Source: Branchiostoma floridae
Lineage: Eukaryota; Chordata; Leptocardii; Amphioxiformes; Branchiostomatidae
Direction of reading: 5' to 3'
NCBI RefSeq assembly: GCF_000003815.2
Contig: NC_049996.1
Location: 13,258,419 to 13,322,418, forward strand
DNA: 64,000 nucleotides
Shown here: positions 51,435-61,216 of the stretch, piece by piece
Position numbering within the stretch: position 1 is the first letter of the stretch
How the letters are laid out: each line of letters opens with the position of its first letter
Program-made: the position numbers and the translations under genes
The notes under the pieces: generated by a model
Told to the model about the DNA's origin: nothing
What the model saw: the letters and a program-made list of their open reading frames with translations, nothing else
Databases searched by the model: none

Positions 51435-53110
51435 CCCTACTCAGACCGCAGGTTGACGCCATAGTGCTCGATTTCAGCAAGGCTTTTGATACGGTTCCCC
51501 ACAATCGCCTTCTGAGTAAGCTCCAGCACTACGGCATCTCTGTTAATCTCTTCTTCTGGCTTCAAGCCTTTCCTACACAAAGAACCCAGGCAGTCGTCCT
51601 TGATGGGGAGTCCTCAAAACCCACAAAGGTTTTGTCAGGAGTGCCCCAAGGAACGGTTTTTCTTGTTTCTCCTCTATATAAATGATTTACCTAATATTGT
51701 TAGATCTAATGTGCGCTTGTTTGCGGACTATTGTCTGCTTTGTCGTATTATTGATAAACCCAGTGATGTAAAGGCTTACAAACTGACCTTGACGCACTGA
51801 CACATTGGCAAAACCAATGGCAAATGTCCTTTAATCCATCGAAGTGCCACACTCTTCATATATCCCACAAACGTAGGCCAATTATTTCACAATATTTCCT
51901 TTGCTCCGAAAACCTCACAAGTGTTAAAACCCACCCATACCTTGGTGTGCAACTATCTCATGACATGAAATGGGACACACATATAAATACGCAACTGGTA
52001 AAGCGAATCGGATACTGGCGGTCATACGTCGCAACCTACAGCACTGTCCTCCACGGGTCAAATCAACATGCTATAAGGCGTTGGTGCGCCCACACTTGGA
52101 TTACAGTGCAACAGTGTGGGACCCCCATACTATCAGTGGGGCCCAGGCACTAGAAAGAGTGCAACGTAGAGCTGTGAGGGTGACCGTCAACGATTATCGC
52201 AGCACCAGTAGTGTATCAGAAATGCTCAAGAGCCTGATGTAGTGGCCACTCCTCGCTGACAGAAGGAGAGATGCACGTCTAATCACTTTTTACAAAATTG
52301 TGAATGGTATCATTAACATACCTTTAACCCAGTATCTTAAACCAGCCCAACGCAGAACCAGAGGAAGTCACATCTTCAAATATCAGTTAATCACAGCTAG
52401 GAGAGACTGCTTCAAATTTTCTTTTTTCCCTCGCACGGTTGTCGAGTGGAACAGGCTGCCGGGACACAGTGCCAGGCCCCGTCAGTCGAGGCCTTTAGGC
52501 CGGTTTGGCTGCCTTGCCCTAATCCGCAAGCCCCCCCCCCCCCCCCCCCTCAGCGAAATCCCAGTGGGGTTTTTCGAGGGTAACGAAAACCAAGGGTTGG
52601 GGTGTGTGGAAAGGGGGGTCAACAATAACTAGCCTATTATCCCATACAATTTATAACTACCTGGTATTTTTTCATCAAAAAACATCTAAATCAATGTATT
52701 TAGTCTATTTCCATTGCCTTTTGTGATTATTCGTTGCAAAAAATATTCATGAAAATTCAAGGTGGTAGATATAATATGGCGGAGCCCAACAGGTATCTTA
52801 TATGTGCATGACGTCATTTTATGACGTCATTTTGATGTCATTAATGTTCCTATTGACAACACAAGTCGTAACAAACATTATCATTTTGTTATCTGCACTC
52901 GCTGTCACATTTTTGGGGCGAAACTTGAAGTTTTATGAGAATACTCTTTTTTTCATGGGTCTGGCCAATGCAATCAAATTTTTGACGTCATAATTACGTC
53001 ATATTACTTTATCATAACGTCAAACGTCTTATACTTGTTAGATATTATGTCTATATTATTTCCTTAAAAATTGGTGGCCATACGACATGTCGTTAAAGAG
53101 TTATAGGACT
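51435..53110. mobile_element. TTAA element with a retrotransposon inserted
   Basis: CCCTACTCAGACC follows TTAA at 51431-51434, the same terminus as 33425. From about 52625 the sequence (ACTAGCCTATTATCCC, ATGACGTCATTTTATGACGT, CATACGACATGTCG) aligns with 34795-35205 of that element. A LINE fragment separates the two parts. The right terminus is not preserved. Confidence 0.6.
51450..52530 (+). pseudogene. Decayed non-LTR retrotransposon reverse transcriptase
   Basis: Translation over several frames gives reverse transcriptase blocks in order: VLDFSKAFDTVPHNRLLSKL, LSGVPQGT, LFADY (normally FADD), PYLGVQLSHDMKWDTHI, ALVRPHLDYSATVWDPH, and NRLPGHS near the end. This fits the CR1/Jockey-type LINE group. 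Frameshifts near 51655 and 51960 and the change of the second catalytic aspartate to tyrosine mark it as dead. No endonuclease domain is present, so it is 5' truncated. Confidence 0.85.
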
Positions 53111-53339
53111 TAGAAGTGGACGGCCTCAAAAGCCAACTAAACATACATGTAATGATACAAATAAAGGGACGAGGACGAAGTGATGGCGGACTCAAGTTGC
53201 ACTCAACTTATTTTAACGCCACCACTTATACAAGAATTGAAAATAATATATTACGCAGGACAATAATCGATAAATAATTACATAGTATATACAGTAAGCG
53301 TAAGTCAAACTCTCCTGCCGGAAGATAAAAATGATTGTG

Positions 53340-53955
53340 AAAACAGAAATGACCCTACAGTTTCAAAATACATGCTATGGGGCTCAAACTTGCCCCACTC
53401 TGTTATGATGCAGAAAGCAATCGACCACAAAATTTTCAAGACCATATCATGTCCAGGACAAGAGATACAATGAAAAAAACGTAATAATGTATAATGCTCA
53501 TTAATTATGCAATAGTAATTTTAATTTGCATCATTAGTAATTTATTTTGTACAACAATGTCTAAGGTACCTACATATTAAAAATCATGAAACTTCGTTAT
53601 TCCCTTCTTGAGTTATCTACTTCAGAAGTTTTTTACAAACATGCCCCTGCTATCCCAAAACTGGTCGTTAGTGGGCCCAAACTTTTGTTACTTATTCCTA
53701 AGCACAAGAGCTATATTATACTCAACATTCATGACCGTAGCTTGTTCAGAGCATGACATAGCAAAACCAGAAGTTGCGCTGCAGTACCAAGAGAAGCCGC
53801 TAGGGGGCTCAAAATCTAATTATTTCCAGCTTTTATCATACCCCACCAACACACTTACTATGAAAACAATCCATTTAACCGTTCTTGAATTATCTTGTAC
53901 ACAGATAGGCATACTCTAGTGAAAATATAACCTCCATGACATTTTATGGAGGTAA
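53340..53955 (-). repeat. Dispersed CTCCATG repeat, inverted copy
   Basis: On the minus strand it resembles 58930-59480 and 36905-37600, with words such as CTGCAGCGCAACTTCTGG, CTTGTCCTGGACATGATATG and a CCTCCATAAAATGTCATGGAGG-type hairpin at 53932-53953. Non-coding. Confidence 0.55.
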
Positions 53956-54248
53956 AAATGTTTTATTTGTACAGCATGTGTAGCAGGAACAGTGTATCAA
54001 TTAAGAAAAAGAAATAGACGGTAGATCTCGGTTTTTCATAGTTTGTTTTCTTTAAATTCATGCATAACGAGGAAGCAGTTGAAAATCCTGTGCCAACTGT
54101 CAGACTAATGTATATGGAAAATAAAACATTATCAACACGCCCATCAAAGTAAGGCCTTCCCCACTCCGTTGCGCAACAGCCACACCGAGCTCTGCGATTG
54201 GTCGATTTTTGGTCGATTAATGTTCATTCCAGTACCTACGTGTCAACC

Positions 54249-54256
54249 TGACGTCA
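54249..54256 (+). promoter_or_regulatory. CRE-like site, module A'
   Basis: TGACGTCA followed by GCTTCAGACAATCGACACG, as in module B. Confidence 0.45.
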
Positions 54257-54638
54257 GCTTCAGACAATCGACACGCCTTCGTAAGTAAGACTAATCAAAC
54301 CTTGTTTTCCACACTCCGTTGCGTAACGGCCACACCGAGCTCGACTCTTGGACGCACAAGAAGAAGACTGAGGACAGCCCTTCGTGATTTCATTTCCAAG
54401 AGAATACAAACTGGCAATAGGCTGCCCGGCTTGAAAGGAAAGTTTGGAAAAACGTAAGGTAAGTAATATATATTTTCAGAATTCAAATCACCTGGTAAAA
54501 CACAAACCATTATGTCGTAATGAAAGCAACTGGAGGCATCCAAAACGTTGCCAAGAAGACTTATGGCTGCAACATCTTTTTTTAAATAACTTTCACTGGG
54601 CAAAATCTTTAGAGAGAGCGAGAAATTCAAACTTTTAA

Positions 54639-55596
54639 CCCTCAAACAACCGTATGGGGTCAAAACTGACCCCAGACGTATATTAATATGTGCCATTATG
54701 ACATTTCTGGTTGAAAACAAATTTCCTCCCATGAGTTTGTTTGTATATATGTCTTATAACTTCTCATACGTTTTTACTGAGATTGGCCCATCGTTGATTA
54801 AGTTATCATAGAAAGTTTATGTATGGTCCCGTGGGGTCAAAACTGACCCCATTTTTTTTAATAAACTTTTGAGACCCACACCTAAACTGCCAATTGTATG
54901 ATCACGAAATTTTCATAGAATCATATACATGTGCAACGAAATCATGGTGACAAGCTTTGTGTTATTGTCATGTTATATGACGACGCCATGACGTCATGTA
55001 GCTTAAATCGGCCGCCATCTTGGACTTTGACTTATGACGTCATCAAATTAGCATAAATTTTGAATAATGAATCATGAAATTTACGTTGAATTTTATAAGA
55101 TGTCATGCACAAGTGTAATTTGTCAAGAAAGCCTTACAACTTGAATGTTTAAGCCAAAATTAGAAAATTGCGTAATAAATATGCCTGTTAGAATTCCGTT
55201 GCCATGGCAACATGAAAAATAATGAACTTTTTTTATTCACTGCAATTGCTTGCTATCAACATTGTCTCAAAAATAACCAAGTTTGGTGGCCCTAGCATAA
55301 GCTATTTAGGGGCTATGTGACTTTGAAGTTGGTGCAGGCATAAAAAAAACCTTACCCGGTCTGAATAGTGTTAGTGCAAAATGTGGTCCTCCCGATCTTT
55401 TGCATAAATTATGATAATGAGATAGAATTATTCTCCTAATCATGTCAAACTGTCCCACATAGATTAATGAAGCTATACATATATGCAAATCACAAAAAGA
55501 GTCACCCAAAAAACTGTATTTGTACAAAATGTTATGGGGTCAGTTTTGAACCCATACGGTAATCTACGTCACAAAAAACGTACGGTGGTTTGAGGG
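54639..55596. mobile_element. piggyBac-like MITE (TTAA), CCCTCAAACAACCGTA ends
   Basis: CCCTCAAACAACCGTATGGG at the left and TACGGTGGTTTGAGGG at the right are inverted, flanked by TTAA (54635-54638 and 55597-55600). The paralogous site near 33000 is empty. Subterminal GGGGTCAAAACTGACCCC palindromes recur. A fragment of the 33425-type element (to about 55375) is nested inside. Confidence 0.85.
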
Positions 55597-57170
55597 TTAA
55601 AAATGGGCCAGGGCATGTTCCTGACTAGCCGATTTGTTTCTTTGGATTTGCTTTTTTTCTTACCTGAAAAAATCCTACTTTTGCCATTTAGTACATGAAT
55701 GAATCTCAAATGTCAATTTTGTGATACCACCATTAAATGATGCTCTTGTTTTCCAAATTCTGTTCAATTGTCCAATTTATTAAAACACTTAAAATGTGTA
55801 ATTTTACGCTCGACATGCTTAATAGCCTAAAATGCTGACTGAGAAATGTTTTCAGTCTATAACAGAAAGTCTGTTTCTTTCTTACTCTTATTTCTAAGAA
55901 CAAAGGGATTAAATATGATGTGGTTTAATCTTCTTATCTGATCCTAACGGCGCCGTCATGAAAATGTCCGTGAAAGAAAAACGAGTAAACAACCTCCATG
56001 TTAATGTTAATATGCAATCAGCCAGCTTCAGACAATCAACACAACCATATCAGCAATGTTCGCCAAGTACCAGTTACTCAATCACTCAGGTATAGAATTT
56101 TAGAAATGGTCTGACGTTTAAAGGAGATTCCTCTACCTTTCGTCAGTGACTCTGAACAGATCTGTTCAACAGAAAGTTTTATACCCATTCTAACATTGAA
56201 TTGGTATTGAAAGGATTTGAAAACAAATTTTGGACAGTAAAATAGGAAACAAAAGTAAGGCTATGTCAAACCATGGTTGATGCAAATAAGTCAATTAGCT
56301 CAGGTATTTTATGACAGGACGGAGGCTACCTGTACGTCTGGCCGTTTCCAAAATGATATCCAGTTGCTTCTCAATCAGTAACTGCTGTAATGTGCATCTT
56401 ATTACCTGGGTGTCTAAACTTAATTAAGCGACATCTAAGGTTGTTTGTCGCGCGTTCATTCTGCTGCTAAATCGGTGCGGTGACGCAGCCAACGTGCTCC
56501 ATAAGATCTCAACCAGCATTACAGCCACCACACTGCCACTCACTATAAGGGGCTGTCAGCTCCTTCGTGCTGAGAATAGTCTGGCTGTATGCTCTCCGTT
56601 ATCGCCTGAACTCGTTTTTCTCTTGGAATCACCTACCAGAACATGCAGTAAAAGCGAAGACATTACAGGCTTCAATATTATAGGCACGGGTACTGAGAGT
56701 AAGTAGCGCCCTAACCCTGAGTAGAAGTCAGCAAATCATGGGCTTCCCGTAAGAAAAAAATACAGAAATACAAAGCCCTCTCAATCTCATACATTAGTGT
56801 GTCGGAAAGTAAACCTGTTTTTCATCTCATTTTGCGGTAGTGGCATTAAATTATTTTATAAAAGTACAAGTATTTTGAAGAAACCAAATACTGAACAAAA
56901 TCGATACCATAAAAACGACCATTCCCTCCGTCCCACACAACAGTAAAGCCTGTACGGCATTGAGGTTAAATGTCGAAGTTGCTTAACGTTTTGATAGCTT
57001 AGAAGGATGCACTGAATATTGATTGCTGCGGCCAAATGCTCTAAAACATGAGTTTCAACACCATAAGGATGAAGTCTAATGTATTGTCCCATCTAAGAGC
57101 CGGTCTACATGTGTACATTTGGTCAGTTTCTGGTCAATTAGTGTTTATTTTAGTACCTACGTGTCACTCG

Positions 57171-57178
57171 TGACGTCA
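57171..57178 (+). promoter_or_regulatory. CRE-like site, module B'
   Basis: TGACGTCA followed by GCTTCAGATAATCACCACAC and an AATAAAA stretch near 57216, matching module B. Confidence 0.45.
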
Positions 57179-57234
57179 GCTTCAGATAATCACCACACCC
57201 ACCTAAGCTAGACTAATAAAACAATGTTTTCCCC

Positions 57235-57365
57235 ACTCCGTTCCGTAACGGCCACACCGAGCTCGCATCTGGGAGGCACCACTGCAACACGAGGACTGAG
57301 CCCCTCATGACTTCCTCACCCAGAACAGAAGGGGGCAACTGAAGATTTTCTGACCAGCTTACGAG
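57235..57365 (+). other. Putative 5' non-coding exon B' with two donors
   Basis: Contains CGCATCTGGGAGGCACCACT and ends ACGAG/GTAAGT, with a second donor 21 nt on (CTTGAG/GTAAGT). The acceptor would be at 61203. Start is estimated; no transcript support is available. Confidence 0.35.
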
Positions 57366-58330
57366 GTAAGTTTGGAGAAACTTGAGGTAAGTGTGTTTTC
57401 AGAAATCAAATCACCTGGTGAAAAGTACCTTATTATGCCATAAAAAAGGCAGCTGACAAAACGTCGCGGTGAAAATATGGCTGCATTTGTATCATGTATA
57501 GCAACAATACTTCCAAATAACTAACAAAACTGATAAAACTAGTCATAGAATCAAGCCTTTGATACGTGCCGATTTTTGCGCGAAATTCTCACTTAAAAAT
57601 GTAGATAGGGCATGTTACCGACTTTCATTTTCCTGCACCTACTATTGTCTCAGTTACACCAATGCTACTTATTTTGATTCGTTTGTTTTTCTTAATTGAA
57701 AAAAAGTAAAACAGTGAAGAAAGTTGTTTCTAATTCTTTATACGTTTTCTTATTAATTGATGCACTCAAACTACATGATTTAATGCTTAAAGTGTCTACT
57801 AGCGAAAGGTAATGACTTTAAATTTCTGTCGAATGTGCCTAGTCTCTAACAAAATGCCTGTCTTGTGTTTTCGTGTTTTATTTCACGCGCCCACCCCTTC
57901 ATCATTTTAGCACCGAAGGATTAAATTGATGTGATCTAATCTGACCTGGTCTAAACTACGTCGTGAAAATGTCAGTGAAAGAAAAAGGAGTAAACAACCT
58001 CCATTTTAAATATCAATATTCAAACAGCGAGCTTCAGGATATTAACATATTCATGCATGTCAGTAAGACTACTCTAAGGCTGTTTGTTACACTACATTTC
58101 GGCACATCAATGGAAACAAGTGTTCTGGTGCTCTCTCTAAGAAATGCTAATTATCGTGTATTATGCTTCTGCGTGTTTTGAGTTTGTACGGATTGATTGC
58201 TTTCATAGTTTACAATCGTATACTGGTAACTTTTGACTTCTCTGTATGGTTTGACTTTGTAGAGATGAGTTGTTATAGTAGAGTGTGTATGCTTCATACA
58301 ATAATAATTCTTCATTGTACGGATCGGTTG

Positions 58331-60630
58331 TTACCTCCATGAAATGTCATGGAGGTTATATTTACCCCAATGAAAAATGGAGGTATGGTTTTGGTGTGTC
58401 TGTGTGTGTGTCTGTCTGTTTGTGTTTCCGGATATTTGTGGTCAGCATAACTAAAGAACCTCTTAATGGATAAAAATGATACTTAGTTTGTCGATAGGGA
58501 TTGTATAGACGAAGGGCAGGGTTCTGAGCCCCCTGATATGTGACCTTGGTACTGCAGCAGAACTTCAATTTTTTGTATCTTTTGACGTAAATATGCTATG
58601 AACTTGATTTTTTGGTGACAGATTGCTTGTGATGTAAGGAATAAGTGATGTATGCCTGGGCCCCCTAGCGACTTGCTCTTGAGCTACAGTAGCAACTTTG
58701 TCAAAATATTCCTAGGAGCAAAAGCAGTAAAGGAACAATCGATTTCCATGATATTTAGCATGCGGTTATCTTTGGCAGAGATGTGCATAATGAGATGCTA
58801 ATTATGCACATGTGGACCTAATTGCATACTTAAGGAAAATCTATGTTTGAAATGTTTTCCATTATAGGACTCAAAATCCTGTAACATGTAGTTTGTGGTA
58901 GGTGAAGAATAGCAGTATGAGGTCTCCGGACTCTTGTTTCACTAGCGTTTGTCTGTCTGTTTGTCTAGATAACAAGATAACTCAAGAACGGCCAGATGGA
59001 TTGAATTCATATTTGGTGTGTTTGTGGGTATGAGATAAAAGCTGAAAATGATTGGACTTTGGGCCCTTATACTTAGCAACTTCCCTCGGTACTGCAGCGC
59101 AACTCCTGGTTTTGCTGTCTCGTACTTTGAACAAGCAATGGTCACGAATTTTAGGTATTATATAGCTCTTGTGCTCAGGAATAAGTGACGTAAGCCACCT
59201 AGCAACTAGTTTCGGAATATCAGGGGAACTTTTGTCAAAAACTTTTGAAGCGGATAACTCAAGAAGATAACAAAGAATTTTCATGATTTAATGAGATAAT
59301 ATTGTACACAATTAAATACTAATTATGCAAAAAAGCAATACATTTGCATAATTATTGAGAATAATCTATCATAGCAGTATCTATTGTCCTGGACATGATA
59401 TAGTCTTGATATTTTAGTGGTAGATAGCTCTTAGCGTCATAACAAAGTGGGGCAAGTTTCAGACCTCTAGTATTTATTTCTGGAACAGCAGGGTCTTTTT
59501 TTGTCTAGACATTCCAAAGAGGATAACTGCAGAAAGGAATGACTTTTTTTATTCACATTTTTAAAGAGGATGAGACAGAAAGCTGGCACTGCTTATCGAG
59601 ATCTTCTCCTCCTGTACATAAACAAAATAAACACACACATACATACAGGACTACAAAACGCTAATAAATTACAAAGTCAAGAGATGATGATAACACATTA
59701 AAAAATGACGGGTTGACATCATAACCTTCGCCGAGGTTATATTATGGGTAGCGATTATTTGTATGTATGTATGCAGAAGTTAAGCATAACTCAAGAACGC
59801 CTAAATTGATTGTATTGATATTTGGTATGTTGGTAGGTCTTGATGAGACCTGGAAACGATCAGATTTTTTTCCTCCTAGCAGCCTGTAACGGTAATGAAG
59901 CTGACAATCCTGGTTTGATATTTCAAGTTCTAAACATGCAGCGGCTATGATATTTGAGTGGTAGACAGCTCATGATGCCGAGAGTAAGTGATGTAAGTTT
60001 GGGCCCCTACCGGCTTGTTTTGAAACTGCAGGCAGGTTTTGTGTCAGACTTTAAAACGGAATAACTCAAGAAGGGTCTAACAGATTGTTATCATTTTTGG
60101 TGTGAAGATAGCTTAAGTGATGCTTCATATAATGATATATCAATTATTCAAATCGGTATCTAATTTACATAAGTAATGAGGGAATAATGTAAACACGCTC
60201 AGTTCCATTATAGGGCCATTGCAACATGTGGCATTTCTAACAGAAGGAGAAGAACATTGATTGATATAAGTTATGCAAAATCAAGACCATATTTGCATAA
60301 TCAACGACAAAATGCTATAATTATATTGTGGTAAATGATGGGAACTTCTTACTTGTAGCAGTTGGAAGTTTCGTACAGGTTAACATCGTTAAACACGAAT
60401 TATACAGATGGGATCCTCATTTGCATAAATTATAAGAAAATACGATAACAGCTTTCTTTCTTACATAGCTTGTGTACGTCTGTTGTCTGTTGTTGAGGAG
60501 ATTATTAACTGATATAATACATGCAAATGAGAACCATATTTGCATGATTAATGACAAACACAATTAATAGAGTAGTTGTAAAGGTTAGTATCATTTGGCG
60601 AAAGTATGGGGTCGTGGAACTCTAGTTTTA
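58331..60630. repeat. Dispersed CTCCATG-hairpin repeats, non-coding
   Basis: Starts with a hairpin (ACCTCCATGAAATGTCATGG) and ends GTGGAACTCTAGTTTT. Fragments occur at 24090, 36905, 37981 and 53340. The piece 59721-60630 is absent at the matching place in copy 1 (joint GGGTTGACATCAT followed by TTTAGGTATG at about 37630). The repeat type is not identified; the CTAG end is reminiscent of Helitrons but is weak evidence. Confidence 0.5.
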
Positions 60631-61203
60631 GGTATGCAGCTAGCTTACCAAAAGATTTTCATAGTAATATACAAGCTATGTAAATGAGGAATTAATTTGC
60701 ATATTTAATTTGGAATTTACATAATTCTATTTTTTAACTGGAGTTCAATAAATGTAAAACATTTAAATTATGAAAGCTGGAACATAAGCAGATACCAATT
60801 ATGCTAAGAAGGAAATTATCTGCATAATATATACGAAAATTGCAAAACTGCTTAACGATTAATTATGAGAATTTTATACTTGTGACATCTGTATATTAGT
60901 CAAGGATGAACATCATCATGCATAAACCATGTAACAGTGGTTTAGCAGCATAAGTCAAGTATCTATTCATGAATTGTCATAACGTTTTGGATATTGTTAG
61001 GAGTTGCCCTCTGATATAAATAGTTGTATTGTATTTAACCACAAACCTGGTATACACGAGAGTAATTTTTTTTTTCCTGAAACTGATAACTCCAACAAGC
61101 ACAGCAGCATTAGGGAGAAACAATTCTTGCACATTGAAAAAGTCCAACAAATGTGAAAATATCACATACATTAGCAGAGAGATCTTTTCTTTTTTTTGCT
61201 CAG
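60631..61203 (+). promoter_or_regulatory. Duplicated upstream region and acceptor of LRR gene 2
   Basis: Aligns with 37630-37945 and 39785-40166. Ends with a pyrimidine tract, TTGCTCAG, then GTAGCCAGACACC before ATGG. Copy 1 carries roughly 100 bases (about 39855-39957) that are missing here. Confidence 0.6.
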
Positions 61204-61216
61204 GTAGCCAGACACC

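Larger units (their letters stand above)
53955..56000 (+). repeat. Segmental duplication block A' (upstream of LRR gene 2)
   Basis: Aligns with 32330-33420 once the TTAA element at 54639-55596 is removed. It contains CRE TGACGTCA (54249). The first donor is lost (GAAAGGAAAGT instead of GAAAGGTAAGT); a second donor 21 nt later (GTAAG/GTAAGT, GT at 54459) is intact. Confidence 0.8.
56001..58330 (+). repeat. Segmental duplication block B' (upstream of LRR gene 2)
   Basis: Aligns with block B at 35281-36950. About 1 kb (56150-57165) has no counterpart there and shows no recognised gene. Contains CRE (57171) and paired donors (GT at 57366 and 57387). Confidence 0.8.

Noticed and set aside
59721-60630. 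Helitron call based on the CTAG end
   Set aside because: No 5' TC end, 3' hairpin or Rep/helicase coding sequence could be shown; left as an unclassified dispersed repeat.
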